Source: Nitrosomonadales bacterium (GTDB taxonomy: Bacteria > Pseudomonadota > Gammaproteobacteria > Burkholderiales > Gallionellaceae). From it: a stretch of 64,000 nucleotides of DNA. Positions 32,443 to 41,577 of the stretch are shown here, one piece after another. The DNA is taken from NCBI GenBank assembly GCA_016235045.1, contig JACRME010000016.1:124001-188000 (forward strand), in the 5' to 3' direction. Made by a program: the position numbers and the translations under genes. Positions within the stretch are counted from its first letter, which is position 1; every line of letters begins with the position of its first letter. Below the pieces are notes generated by a model. That model was not told the origin of the DNA. It did not search any database and saw only the letters and a list, made by a program, of their open reading frames with translations.

Positions 32443-32877
32443 ATGGATGAGGCTGCCTTCCGGCGGAAATTATCGGAAGCAATCGAACGCCCTTGCACGT
32501 TTGAAAAAGCAGTATTGGGAAATTGCGTCTCCTGCGCCTGTTCGCAACGGATTCAAATCGCCGAGCGCGAACTGGTGACCTGCCAGAATCCCGTCAGCCT
32601 TTCCCGATGTACCGAGTTACACGAATTGCTGCGGCATGGCTTTGCGTTTGCGCTGGGAAAAATCCATGGCGATTCGGTTTTATCCCATAGCCAGGAAATG
32701 CGGGTTCAATGCGGCGGCTTGGCGGGACTGCAGCAAGTCATGAATGACACCCCGCAAGTCGACAACGTGGACGCACTTCTGGTTGACGCCTTGCAGAAGT
32801 GGGGCGAATTGGCGGATATCCCGTATTCCGAAGTCGTGCATGCTGCGGCAAGCTGCTACAAGGGGCGGCATGGATAA
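32443..32877 (+). CDS. Cysteine-rich uncharacterised protein
   Basis: A 144-aa soluble protein with five cysteines grouped in the first 55 residues (Pro-Cys-Thr, Asn-Cys-Val-Ser-Cys-Ala-Cys-Ser, Thr-Cys-Gln) plus Ser-Arg-Cys shortly after, a pattern that could ligate zinc or an iron-sulfur cluster. I do not recognise the family. ATG 32443 is chosen with GGGGA 12 bp upstream; a TTG at 32434 overlapping the previous stop is possible. It is the last gene before the convergent housekeeping block. Confidence 0.65.
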   Translation: MDEAAFRRKLSEAIERPCTFEKAVLGNCVSCACSQRIQIAERELVTCQNPVSLSRCTELHELLRHGFAFALGKIHGDSVLSHSQEMRVQCGGLAGLQQVMNDTPQVDNVDALLVDALQKWGELADIPYSEVVHAAASCYKGRHG

Positions 32878-32991
32878 TATTATACGGTTTGACATAATAT
32901 ACATTATGCGCACATTCGGGATATTCAGGCAGGCAGCGCGGCCATCGTCGCGGCCGTCTATTGGTAGCCTTTCCGCAGTTGGTTCAATGCA

Positions 32992-33759
32992 TTAGGCTTG
33001 TTTCAGAAACAATCGCATGAAATTACGGCTGGTTGCCAATCCGACTTCTTCCACCGGGATGTTGCGCAACCGCGCGATTTCTTCCGCCACATATTTTACG
33101 TAGGCTGGCTGGTTGGTTTTTCCGCGGTACGGCGTCGGCGCCAGGTAAGGCGAATCGGTTTCTATCAGGATTTTGTCCAGCGGGATGGTTTGGGCAACTT
33201 CCTTGACAAGGGTTGCATTCTTGAAAGTAACGATTCCGGAAAACGATATATGGAAGCCCAGATCGATGGCCGCTTTTGCAGTATCCAGGTTTTCGGTAAA
33301 GCAATGCATCACGCCGCCTGCGCTTCCCGCATTTTCCTCTGCCATGATGCGCAGGGTATCTTCCGCCGCCGACCGGGTATGAACGATAAGCGGCTTGCCG
33401 CATTCCCGTGCGGCGCGGATATGGGTGCGAAAACGTTCGCGCTGCCAATCGAGATTTCCGGTCAGGCGGTAATAATCCAGCCCCGTCTCACCGATGGCGA
33501 TGACTTTGGGATGCCGGGCTAAATGCACCAATTCGGACTGGGTCGGTTCGACCTTCAGTTCGTAATCCGGGTGCACGCCTACCGAGGCATACAGGTTGTC
33601 GTGGCGCTCGGCCAGTTCAAGCACCTGCGGGAAGGTCGCCAGTTCGACGGAAATGCACAGCGCATGCGAAACCGCATTGGCCTTCATGTTGGTCAAAATG
33701 ACATCGAGGTCCTTGGCCAAGTCCGGAAAATTCAGGTGGCAATGCGAATCGATAAACAT
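32992..33759 (-). CDS. tatD: TatD-family metal-dependent hydrolase/DNase
   Basis: A 255-aa amidohydrolase-fold protein with metal ligands in Ser-His-Cys-His near residue 5, Glu-Thr-Gly-Leu-Asp near 91, His-Thr-Arg near 127 and the Glu-Thr-Asp-Ser-Pro-Tyr-Leu motif near 203. It is the YcfH-type member found after holB in proteobacteria. ATG 33759 is chosen over the longer frame, which would extend through holB. Last gene of the minus-strand lipid/replication block. Confidence 0.93.
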   Translation of the reverse strand: MFIDSHCHLNFPDLAKDLDVILTNMKANAVSHALCISVELATFPQVLELAERHDNLYASVGVHPDYELKVEPTQSELVHLARHPKVIAIGETGLDYYRLTGNLDWQRERFRTHIRAARECGKPLIVHTRSAAEDTLRIMAEENAGSAGGVMHCFTENLDTAKAAIDLGFHISFSGIVTFKNATLVKEVAQTIPLDKILIETDSPYLAPTPYRGKTNQPAYVKYVAEEIARLRNIPVEEVGLATSRNFMRLFLKQA

Positions 33760-33767
33760 GGGTTGGC

Positions 33768-34772
33768 TCAGGCTGCGAACAACTGGCGATACGCCAATAA
33801 CAGGGATTCCAGGAACAGTTTGGGGTTGAGCGGATGGAAAGCGGCACGGCGTGCTTCCTGCAATTCTTTCTGGAACCGCATCAGCGCCGCGGTCGAGATG
33901 CCATTTGACAATTTGACGAGTTCGGCCGTCTGATCGGGGAAGTAACGCACCGATCCGGCCAGCTTGGCGCTGGCCAGATCGTGGCACCACTGTTGCAGGC
34001 AATGAATGACGAACACCGGCGCACTGCGTTGCAGACTGTCGGCCAGTGCCAAAGCGTCCATTTTTGCGGGGTGGCGGATGGCGCCCAGCAGGATGCCGCG
34101 CTCTTCCGCCCCCTCGCCCGACTCCGCCCAATCCAGCGCCTGCAGGGGGGCGAATCCGGTTTGCGCCAGCGCGTGTTCCGGGTTCTCGACTCCCTGTTGG
34201 GCAAGCCAGGCTGCGCCGGCCCCGCGTGTCGGGGTGTGCAGCGCGAAACTGAGACTGCGGCTGAGGATGGTCGGCAAGAGTTGTTGCGGTTTGTGGGTGA
34301 CCAGCAGGAACAGCAATTTATCCGTCGGCTCTTCCAGCGTTTTGAGCAGGGAGTTGGCCGCATTGTTGTTCATGGCCTCGGTGGGATGGATCAGCACCAC
34401 GCGGTAGCCGCCGCAATGGGCGGACAGGTTGGCAAAAGTCGACAAGTCGCGTATCTGGTCCACCGAGATTTCGCGCGATGGTTTTTTTCCGCCGGGCTTT
34501 TCCTCGCCGTCTTCAACGGAAAGCGCTTCGGGCTGGATGAGTCGGAAATCGGGATGGCTGTCCTGTTCAAACCAGTGACACGAGTTGCATTCCTGGCAGG
34601 GGATGCCATCGGCTCGCGGCCTCTCGCAAAGCATGGCTTGGGCAAAATTCAGCGCGAGGTCGAGCTTGCCTATCCCTTGCGCGCCTTTCAGTAACAGCGC
34701 GTGCGGCAGTCTGGCGCGCAGCCCTTGCAGGGCTTGCCAGGATTCCGTCTGCCAGGGATAGAGTGGTTTCAT
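33768..34772 (-). CDS. holB: DNA polymerase III delta prime subunit
   Basis: A 334-aa clamp-loader subunit. Residues 1-180 show the AAA+ fold with a degenerate P-loop Gly-Ala-Gln-Gly-Ile-Gly-Lys near 33, a zinc-binding Cys cluster (Cys-Gln-Glu-Cys-Asn-Ser-Cys near 60) and the sensor region; the C-terminal part is the clamp-loader collar. It starts one base after tmk ends and is 8 bp before tatD, the usual tmk-holB-tatD order. Confidence 0.94.
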   Translation of the reverse strand: MKPLYPWQTESWQALQGLRARLPHALLLKGAQGIGKLDLALNFAQAMLCERPRADGIPCQECNSCHWFEQDSHPDFRLIQPEALSVEDGEEKPGGKKPSREISVDQIRDLSTFANLSAHCGGYRVVLIHPTEAMNNNAANSLLKTLEEPTDKLLFLLVTHKPQQLLPTILSRSLSFALHTPTRGAGAAWLAQQGVENPEHALAQTGFAPLQALDWAESGEGAEERGILLGAIRHPAKMDALALADSLQRSAPVFVIHCLQQWCHDLASAKLAGSVRYFPDQTAELVKLSNGISTAALMRFQKELQEARRAAFHPLNPKLFLESLLLAYRQLFAA

Positions 34773-34773
34773 T

Positions 34774-35382
34774 TCAAAGCGATGCGACTATCTTTGCCAG
34801 GTCTTGCTTAACTTCCGGCATGGTCTTTTCGGCATGGATGACGGCAAAACGTTGCGGCGTTTTGGCTGCGCGGGCGAGGTAGGCCTGACGCACGCGCTCG
34901 AAAAATTCGCCGTGTTCCTGTTCGAAGCGATCCAGGCTCACATTGTTGGACAGACGCTGGCGCGCTATCTCGATCGGGATGTCGAACAGCAAAGTCAGGT
35001 TGGGCTGCAAGTCGCCATGAACCCATTGCTCCAGTTGCTCCAGTTTGGCCAGCGGCACTCCCCTGCCCCCGCCCTGGTAGGCGAAACTGGCGTCGCTGAA
35101 ACGGTCTGAAATCACCCAGGTTCCGCGCTGCAAGGCAGGGCGGATGACCTGTTCCACATGCTCGCGGCGTGCCGCGAACATCAGCATGGCCTCGGTTTCC
35201 GCGTGCATCGGATGGTGCAGCAGTATATCGCGCAATTTTTCACCCAACGGCGTTCCGCCGGGTTCGCGCGTCACCAGCAGTTCAATGCCACGCTGGCGCA
35301 AAGTGTCGGCGAACCATTCCAGATGGCTGCTCTTCCCTGCCCCGTCCACGCCCTCGAATGTAATGAATTTGGCTTTGCTCAT
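34774..35382 (-). CDS. tmk: Thymidylate kinase
   Basis: A 202-aa enzyme phosphorylating dTMP. The P-loop Gly-Val-Asp-Gly-Ala-Gly-Lys-Ser is near residue 10, Thr-Arg-Glu-Pro-Gly-Gly-Thr near 38 and Asp-Arg-Phe-Ser-Asp-Ala near 92, all diagnostic. The start overlaps mltG by 4 nt. Confidence 0.96.
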   Translation of the reverse strand: MSKAKFITFEGVDGAGKSSHLEWFADTLRQRGIELLVTREPGGTPLGEKLRDILLHHPMHAETEAMLMFAARREHVEQVIRPALQRGTWVISDRFSDASFAYQGGGRGVPLAKLEQLEQWVHGDLQPNLTLLFDIPIEIARQRLSNNVSLDRFEQEHGEFFERVRQAYLARAAKTPQRFAVIHAEKTMPEVKQDLAKIVASL

Positions 35383-36386
35383 TTTGTTGGCTTTGCTTGT
35401 TTAAGCTGGTAGGTATTGACCGCATTATTGTGTTCGACCAGCGAACTGGAAAACTGCGAACTGCCGTCGCCGCGCGCCACGAAATAGAGCGCTTTGCTTG
35501 GCGCCGGATGCAACACCGCCTGGATGGCCGCCAATCCCGGCAAGGCAATCGGCGTTGGCGTCAGTCCGTCGCGGGTATAGGTGTTGTAGGGAGTATCGCG
35601 CAGCAAATCGCGTTTGCGCAAGTTGCCATCGAATTTGCTGCCCAGGCCGTAGATGACGGTCGGGTCGGTCTGCAAGCGCATGTGTTTGCGCAGCCGGTTG
35701 ATGAATACCGAGGCAATCATGGGGCGGTCGGCGGGTGTCCCGGTCTCCTTTTCCACGATGGAGGCCAGGATCAGGGCTTCATAGGGCGTTTCGAACGGCA
35801 GGTTGGCATCGCGCTTTTTCCAGTTTTCCTGCAAATAGCGTTGCATCAATTGATAAGACCGCTTCAACACCATGATGTCGCTGCTGCCTTTGTCGAAGAT
35901 ATAAGTATCGGGGAAAAACAGGCCTTCTGCCGCGCGCTCGCTGGCGCCGATGCGCTTGAGTATTTCGGCGTCGGACAAGGCGGCGCTATCGTGACGCAAC
36001 GTGGGTTCGGCATTCAATGCGGCACGCAACTGCTTGAATGTATTTCCCTCGATAATGGTCAGCGAGCTTTGTTCGACCTGGCCTTTGCTGATCATGTTCA
36101 GCAATTGCAGCGGCGTGACCTCGTGTTCCAACTGGTAGTTGCCCGGTTTGATCTGCGTTGCTTTGCGCATTCCCCGGCCCAGCAAAACGAATAGCCATTC
36201 GTTATTCAGTCCGCCGGCTTGCCGGATTTGGTGCGCCGCGCTTTTCAGGCTGCTTCCCGGTTTCAGGGTGAACACGAAGGGCACCCGTTCGAGCGGGATC
36301 GGCGTGCGCGCGTAGTAGGCAAACAGTCCTGCCACGACGACCAGGAAAAACAACAACCACAGCAGCGCTTCCTTAATGACGCTCAT
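35379..36386 (-). CDS. mltG: Endolytic peptidoglycan transglycosylase MltG (YceG)
   Basis: A 335-aa inner-membrane protein with one N-terminal transmembrane helix (residues 7-25), a LysM-like region and the YceG catalytic domain whose Glu lies in Ser-Ile-Val-Glu-Lys-Glu-Thr-Gly near residue 212. It cleaves nascent glycan strands. It overlaps pabC by 14 nt and tmk by 4 nt, as in the conserved pabC-mltG-tmk-holB arrangement. Confidence 0.95.
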   Translation of the reverse strand: MSVIKEALLWLLFFLVVVAGLFAYYARTPIPLERVPFVFTLKPGSSLKSAAHQIRQAGGLNNEWLFVLLGRGMRKATQIKPGNYQLEHEVTPLQLLNMISKGQVEQSSLTIIEGNTFKQLRAALNAEPTLRHDSAALSDAEILKRIGASERAAEGLFFPDTYIFDKGSSDIMVLKRSYQLMQRYLQENWKKRDANLPFETPYEALILASIVEKETGTPADRPMIASVFINRLRKHMRLQTDPTVIYGLGSKFDGNLRKRDLLRDTPYNTYTRDGLTPTPIALPGLAAIQAVLHPAPSKALYFVARGDGSSQFSSSLVEHNNAVNTYQLKQAKPTK

Positions 36387-37182
36387 CGTTCAACCATTCC
36401 TGTATTTTCCACGCCATCGGATGCTGGGTGCGCCGGTAGCCGGCGAGTTCGCGTACCGGCCACAAGCCGAACACGCTGTTGACCAGGAATATCTCGTCGG
36501 CCTGAACCAGTTCTTCCAGGTGGAAATCGGCCGCTTTGCAGGTGACGCCATGCTGTTTGGCCCAATCCATCACCCGCTCTCGCTGCACGCCCGCCACGCC
36601 GCAACGGGACAAGTTCGGCGTGTACAGGATATTGCCGCGCAACATGAACAGGTTGCTGCGGGTTCCCGAAATGACATATCCGGAGACGTCGCACAGCAAA
36701 CCTTCCGGCACATCCCTATCCTGCCATTCGCTGGCGGCAAGCACGTTTTCGAGGCGGTTGAGATGCTTGATTCCGGCCAGCAGGAGTTGATGCCCAAGGC
36801 GAATCTTGCACGCATGCATACGCACGCCGGCCCTGGCATAGTCGGCCGGATAAGCCGTGGCAGGGGCGATGCTGAGGATGCGGGTAGCCTCGGATTGCGC
36901 GGCAGGCGAGTAACCCCTGGAGGAAACGCCGCGCGTGACGATGATTTTGGCTACGCCATCGGCCAGGGTCTTGCCCAACTGCTGCAGTTCGCTGGAGAGT
37001 ACCAGCGCAGACGGGCAAGGTATATTGAGCGAGCCGCAATCGCGTTGCAGCTTGGCGTATTGGCGTTCCCAGCAGACGGGACGGCCGGCTTGCATGCGCA
37101 GGGTGCGGAACACCCCGTCGCCATAGGCCAGGCCGCGATCTTCTGCATTGATGGTGTTGCCCGGCGCGCCGTTGATCAGCAT
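36373..37182 (-). CDS. pabC: Aminodeoxychorismate lyase
   Basis: A 269-aa PLP enzyme of fold type IV that forms 4-aminobenzoate for folate. Arg-Gly-Leu-Ala-Tyr-Gly-Asp-Gly-Val-Phe near residue 18 and a Lys in the Ile-Lys-His-Leu-Asn-Arg-Leu-Glu segment near 140 fit the family. Start ATG 37182 is preferred over the GTG codon directly before it. It lies 12 bp after fabF. Confidence 0.93.
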   Translation of the reverse strand: MLINGAPGNTINAEDRGLAYGDGVFRTLRMQAGRPVCWERQYAKLQRDCGSLNIPCPSALVLSSELQQLGKTLADGVAKIIVTRGVSSRGYSPAAQSEATRILSIAPATAYPADYARAGVRMHACKIRLGHQLLLAGIKHLNRLENVLAASEWQDRDVPEGLLCDVSGYVISGTRSNLFMLRGNILYTPNLSRCGVAGVQRERVMDWAKQHGVTCKAADFHLEELVQADEIFLVNSVFGLWPVRELAGYRRTQHPMAWKIQEWLNDERH

Positions 37183-37194
37183 CACGGCGCGGGA

Positions 37195-38427
37195 TCAGAC
37201 CTTGCGGAATACCAGAGAACCGTTGGTTCCGCCGAAGCCGAAATTGTTGTTCACCGCCACATCGATGTTCATCTTGCGTGCCGCATTGGCGCAGTAGTCC
37301 AGATCGCACTCGGGATCCTGCTCGAAGATGTTGATGGTGGGTGGTGATATCTGGTGATGGATCGCCAGCACGCAGAACAGGGATTCGATACCGCCCGCTC
37401 CGCCCAGCAGGTGACCGGTCATCGATTTGGTCGAGTTCACCACCAGCTTTTTGGCGTGGTCGCCGAAAGCCAGCTTGATCGCTTCGGTCTCGTTCTTGTC
37501 GCCCAGCGGGGTCGAAGTGCCGTGCGCGTTGACGTATTGCACTTGATCCGCATTCAGACCGGCATTGCGCAAGGCGTTGACCATGCTGCGTTTTGGTCCG
37601 TCGGTGCTGGGTGCCGTCATGTGGTAGGCATCGGCGCTCATGCCGTAGCCGGAGAGCTCGGCATAGATCTTTGCGCCACGCGCCTTGGCATGTTCGTATT
37701 CTTCCAGCACCAGCACGCCGGCGCCCTCGCCCATGACGAAACCGTCCCTGTCCTTGTCCCACGGACGGCTGGATGTGGCCGGGTCGTCGTTGCGGGTGGA
37801 CAGCGCCTTGGCGGAAGAGAAGCCGCCGATCGCCAGAGGTGAGATGGTCGATTCGGCACCGCCGGCAATCATCACGTCGGCATCACCGTATTCGATGATG
37901 CGATAGGATTCGCCAATACTGTGCGTACCGGTGGTACAGGCGGTGACCACGGCGAAATTCGGGCCCTTCAGTCCGTACATGATGGACAGGTTGCCAGAGA
38001 TCATGTTGATGATGGTGCCGGGAATGAAGAACGGCGAAATCTTGCGCGGACCTCCGGCGAGGAAATCGTTGTGCGTTTCTTCGATCATCGGCAGGCCGCC
38101 GATGCCGGAGCTGATGCACACGCCGATACGCTCGGCGTTCTGTTCCGTGACGACCAGACCGGAGTCCTTGAATGCTTCCATCCCGGCAACGAGGCCGAAA
38201 TGAACGAAGCGATCCATGCGCCGGGCATCCTTGGGGGGAAGGTGTTGGTTTACGTCAAACCCATTGACCTCGCCCGCCACCTGGCAGGCGAAGGCACTGG
38301 GATCGAAGCGCGTGATGCGCCCGATACCGGATTTGCCTGCCACGATGTTTTGCCATGTTTCGGCAACCCCAAAACCGACGGGCGTAATTGCGCCCAATCC
38401 GGTCACTACCACTCTGCGCCTAGCCAA
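37195..38427 (-). CDS. fabF: 3-oxoacyl-ACP synthase II
   Basis: A 410-aa condensing enzyme of type II fatty-acid synthesis. The active Cys is in Thr-Ala-Cys-Thr-Thr-Gly near residue 164, with His in Asn-Ala-His-Gly-Thr-Ser and His in Gly-His-Leu-Leu-Gly downstream. Start is TTG at 38427: it gives the family N-terminus (Arg-Arg-Arg-Val-Val-Val-Thr-Gly) and has a GCGGAG upstream. Gap to acpP is 43 bp. Confidence 0.96.
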   Translation of the reverse strand: MARRRVVVTGLGAITPVGFGVAETWQNIVAGKSGIGRITRFDPSAFACQVAGEVNGFDVNQHLPPKDARRMDRFVHFGLVAGMEAFKDSGLVVTEQNAERIGVCISSGIGGLPMIEETHNDFLAGGPRKISPFFIPGTIINMISGNLSIMYGLKGPNFAVVTACTTGTHSIGESYRIIEYGDADVMIAGGAESTISPLAIGGFSSAKALSTRNDDPATSSRPWDKDRDGFVMGEGAGVLVLEEYEHAKARGAKIYAELSGYGMSADAYHMTAPSTDGPKRSMVNALRNAGLNADQVQYVNAHGTSTPLGDKNETEAIKLAFGDHAKKLVVNSTKSMTGHLLGGAGGIESLFCVLAIHHQISPPTINIFEQDPECDLDYCANAARKMNIDVAVNNNFGFGGTNGSLVFRKV

Positions 38428-38470
38428 ACTGGACTCCGCTACGGAAAGAAACGATTGGATTCAGAAAAAA

Positions 38471-38704
38471 TTACTTGGAATGAGCGTTGACGTAGTCGAG
38501 CGCCTGTTGCACGGTGGTGATCTTCTCTGCATCTTCATCGGGAATCTCAACGCCGAATTCTTCTTCCAAGGCCATCACCAGTTCCACGGTATCCAGAGAG
38601 TCGGCGCCCAGGTCGTTCACAAAGGAAGACTCGTTCTTGACTTCGGACTCGTTCACACCCAGTTGCTCAGCTACGATTTTCTTGACGCGTTGTTCGTTAG
38701 ACAT
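38471..38704 (-). CDS. acpP: Acyl carrier protein
   Basis: A 77-aa acidic helical protein carrying the phosphopantetheine site Asp-Ser-Leu near residue 36 in the Gly-Ala-Asp-Ser-Leu-Asp-Thr-Val context. Length and sequence are canonical. AGGAG precedes ATG 38704, and a good promoter of its own lies upstream, as expected for a protein needed in large amounts. Confidence 0.98.
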   Translation of the reverse strand: MSNEQRVKKIVAEQLGVNESEVKNESSFVNDLGADSLDTVELVMALEEEFGVEIPDEDAEKITTVQQALDYVNAHSK

Positions 38705-38746
38705 CCCTGATTCTCCTACTCTGATTAAAGTTCAAAAAGCGCGAGC

Positions 38747-38774
38747 ATTCTACCAAACTTGCGCCGATTTCCAA
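38747..38774 (-). promoter_or_regulatory. Sigma-70-type promoter of acpP
   Basis: On the minus strand, TTGGAA (38774-38769), a 16-bp spacer and TAGAAT (38752-38747) lie 43 bp before the acpP start codon, inside the 140-bp fabG-acpP gap. Confidence 0.6.
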
Positions 38775-38844
38775 AACACCACATTACTTCATGCATCCAG
38801 CCGCCAATATGCTTGCTACTATGATCAAGATGCAACTTCCACCA

Positions 38845-39582
38845 TCAAGACATGACCATGCCGCCATCGACGTTGATGACTTGGCCGGTCACGTAATCCG
38901 ATTCTGCGCCGCATAAAAAGGCCACCGCATCGGCAACATTGTCGGCACTGCCAAAAGTACCGGCGGGAATGTTATCGACAAAATGCTGTTTCACGTCCGC
39001 CGGCAGCTTCTCGGTCATTTCCGTATTGATAAACCCGGGAGCAACCGCATTGACTTGAATGTTGCGCGCGGCAAATTCGCGCGCCAACGTCTTGGTCAGG
39101 CCGATCAGGCCGGCCTTGGACGCGGCATAGTTCGCCTGTCCGGCATTGCCCATCTGTCCAACCACCGAGGCGATATTCACGATCTTGCCCGCGCGTTGCT
39201 TGAACATCTGTTTGTTAACCGCTTTGCATACATTGAAAGCACCGGTCAAATTGACGGAAAGAACCATATCCCACTCTTCCGGCTTCATGCGCAGGAACAG
39301 GTTGTCTTTGGTAATACCCGCATTGTTGACAACCATATCGAGACTGCCGAACGTGGAAATCACGGTTTCGACGGCCTTTTCAACCGAGTCCAGCTTGGTG
39401 ACATTGGCTTCCAGGCTGATGGATTTAACCCCAAGCGCCTCGATTTCTTTCACCGTGTCAGGAGCCAGGCCCATATCCAGAATCGCGACGTTGGCTCCCC
39501 GACGGGCCAGCTTGAGCGCAATCGCTTTGCCGATACCCCGGGCGCCGCCGGTAACAAGAGCTGTTTTTCCTTTTAGACTCAT
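38845..39582 (-). CDS. fabG: 3-oxoacyl-ACP reductase
   Basis: A 245-aa short-chain dehydrogenase. The NADPH motif Gly-Gly-Ala-Arg-Gly-Ile-Gly is near residue 13 and the catalytic Ser with Tyr-Ala-Ala-Ser-Lys near residues 139-156. ATG 39582 is preferred to the adjacent ATG 39585 because AGGAGG would sit too close to the latter. Part of fabH-fabD-fabG-acpP-fabF. Confidence 0.96.
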   Translation of the reverse strand: MSLKGKTALVTGGARGIGKAIALKLARRGANVAILDMGLAPDTVKEIEALGVKSISLEANVTKLDSVEKAVETVISTFGSLDMVVNNAGITKDNLFLRMKPEEWDMVLSVNLTGAFNVCKAVNKQMFKQRAGKIVNIASVVGQMGNAGQANYAASKAGLIGLTKTLAREFAARNIQVNAVAPGFINTEMTEKLPADVKQHFVDNIPAGTFGSADNVADAVAFLCGAESDYVTGQVINVDGGMVMS

Positions 39583-39619
39583 CATTTCCTCCTTAGCACG
39601 ACCTGCGAAAACCACGAAA

Positions 39620-40552
39620 TTATATGAGTATACCCAAAGCCGACTTCAATGCTGCGCCGTCGTTGATGGCCATGGCCTGCTGGCTGGCGTCGATGCGTTT
39701 ATTCAAGCCTGCCAGCACCTTGCCCGGTGCGCATTCCACATTATGCGTAATGCCTTGTTTGCCGAATTCAATTACGGTTTCCACCCAGCGCACCGGCGAA
39801 TACAACTGGCGCACCAGCGCATCCTTGATTTTGGCGGCATCGCTGTAAGCCGCAACGTCAGCGTTGTGCAGCACCGGTGTTGCGGGAGTTTGCACGGTGA
39901 CATTGTCCAGATACGCGCGCAACTGCTCCGCCGCGCCTTTCAGCAGGCTGCAATGCGACGGCACGCTCATCGGCAGCATGATCGCGCGCTTCGCGCCCTT
40001 GGCCTTGGCCAGTTCCATGCCGCGCTCGACTGCGCCGCGATTACCCGCGATGACCACTTGCCCGGCAGAATTGAAGTTTACCGCTTCCAGCACCTCGCCC
40101 TGCGCCCCTTCGGCACAGACGGCGCGCACCGCATCGTCGTCCAGACCGAGGATGGCGGCAATGCCGCCCACGCCTTCGGGCACGGCCGTTTGCATGCATT
40201 GCGCGCGGTAGCGCACCAGCGGCAGGGCGTCGGCAAAGCTCAGCGCGCCCGCCGCGACCAGCGCGGTGTATTCGCCCAGACTGTGTCCGGCCATGAGGGT
40301 GGCTTTTGCGCCATTCTGCGATTGCCATGCGCGGTAAACGGCAACACCGGCAGCCAGCATAATGGGTTGCGTATTGACCGTGGAATTCAGATCGGCATCG
40401 CTGCCCTCGGCGACCAGTTGCCACAGATCCTGTTTCAGCACATCGGAAGCTTCGGTAAAGGTATCGCGCACGGCGGCGAATTCGGCGTAGCCGTTCATCA
40501 TGCCGCGCGATTGCGAGCCTTGGCCGGGAAATACGAAAGCGAATTTGGTCAT
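39620..40552 (-). CDS. fabD: Malonyl-CoA:ACP transacylase
   Basis: A 310-aa enzyme that loads malonyl groups onto ACP. Gly-Gln-Gly-Ser-Gln near residue 10 and the nucleophile Ser in Gly-His-Ser-Leu-Gly-Glu-Tyr near residue 91 are diagnostic, with the catalytic His near 200. It sits between fabH and fabG. Confidence 0.96.
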   Translation of the reverse strand: MTKFAFVFPGQGSQSRGMMNGYAEFAAVRDTFTEASDVLKQDLWQLVAEGSDADLNSTVNTQPIMLAAGVAVYRAWQSQNGAKATLMAGHSLGEYTALVAAGALSFADALPLVRYRAQCMQTAVPEGVGGIAAILGLDDDAVRAVCAEGAQGEVLEAVNFNSAGQVVIAGNRGAVERGMELAKAKGAKRAIMLPMSVPSHCSLLKGAAEQLRAYLDNVTVQTPATPVLHNADVAAYSDAAKIKDALVRQLYSPVRWVETVIEFGKQGITHNVECAPGKVLAGLNKRIDASQQAMAINDGAALKSALGILI

Positions 40553-40647
40553 AATGAATAAGTCGTTAGTTATTGGTCGTTGTCCTTAGCTGGTGATCGA
40601 AGTTGGATTCAAACTGGCGACCAACTGCTAACGACTTCCAACTGTAT

Positions 40648-41577
40648 CTACCATTTGATTAAGACTGCGCCCCAGGTGAATCCGCCACCGATGGCTTCCA
40701 TGACAATGTTTTGTCCGGCCTTGATACGGCCGTCGCGCACCGCCGTGTCCAGAGCCAGGGGGATCGAAGCTGCCGAGGTGTTGCCGTGATTGGCAACGGT
40801 CACCACAACGTTGGCCATATCCAGGCCAAGTTTCTTGGTGGTGGCTTCGATGATGCGGATGTTGGCCTGGTGCGGCACCATCCAGTCAATGTCGGAACCG
40901 CTCATTTTCTGGTCTTCCAGCAACTCATCCACGACGCTGCTCAACACGTTGACGGCGAACTTGAATACCGCCTTGCCGTCCATGGCGATCTTCGGGTCGG
41001 CTTTCAATAAATCGCGATGCTGGCCGTCGGCATGCAGTTTGGCTGCCACGATGCCGGGCTCGCCGGAAGCGCGCAAGACAACCGCGCCCGCTCCGTCACC
41101 GAACAGCACGCAGGTGGTGCGGTCGTTCCAGTCCAGCAAGCGCGACAACACTTCGGCGCCGACCACCAGTACCGTCTTCGCCTGGCCACCGCGAATGTAC
41201 AAGTCCGCCGTATTCAACGCATAAACGAAACCGCCGCATACTGCCTGCATGTCAAAGGCCGGGCCGCCGTTCTTGATTCCCAGCTTGTCCTGCAAGATAC
41301 AGGCCGTGCTGGGAAACTCCATCTCAGGCGAAGTGGTTGCCACGATGATCATGTCGATCTCGTCGGCCTGGATTCCGGCCGCTTCGATCGCCTTGCGGCT
41401 GGCATGCAACGCCAGGTCGCTGGTCAACTCACCGTCCGCCGCAAAATGGCGCTCGACGATGCCGCTGCGAGTAAATATCCAGTCGTGCGAGGTATCGACC
41501 ATCTTTTCGAGATCGTAATTGGTCAGCACCCTGGCTGGCAGATAACTGCCGGTGCCGATAATCCTGGAATAAATCAA
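40648..41577 (-). CDS. fabH: 3-oxoacyl-ACP synthase III
   Basis: A 309-aa enzyme that starts fatty-acid chains from acetyl-CoA. The catalytic Cys is in Ala-Val-Cys-Gly-Gly-Phe near residue 110, His in Pro-His-Gln-Ala-Asn near 236 and Asn in Asn-His-Gly-Asn-Thr near 268. Start is TTG 41577, overlapping the plsX stop by 4 nt with GGAGAGG upstream; no ATG gives a family-like N-terminus. Confidence 0.95.
   Translation of the reverse strand: MIYSRIIGTGSYLPARVLTNYDLEKMVDTSHDWIFTRSGIVERHFAADGELTSDLALHASRKAIEAAGIQADEIDMIIVATTSPEMEFPSTACILQDKLGIKNGGPAFDMQAVCGGFVYALNTADLYIRGGQAKTVLVVGAEVLSRLLDWNDRTTCVLFGDGAGAVVLRASGEPGIVAAKLHADGQHRDLLKADPKIAMDGKAVFKFAVNVLSSVVDELLEDQKMSGSDIDWMVPHQANIRIIEATTKKLGLDMANVVVTVANHGNTSAASIPLALDTAVRDGRIKAGQNIVMEAIGGGFTWGAVLIKW

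Noticed and set aside
32881-32920. TTGACA near 32889 as a promoter
   Set aside because: No -10 element at 15-19 bp and no gene downstream on the plus strand.
32992-34131. Longer TatD frame starting at 34131
   Set aside because: The extra 124 codons lie in holB out of frame; the family N-terminus begins at 33759.
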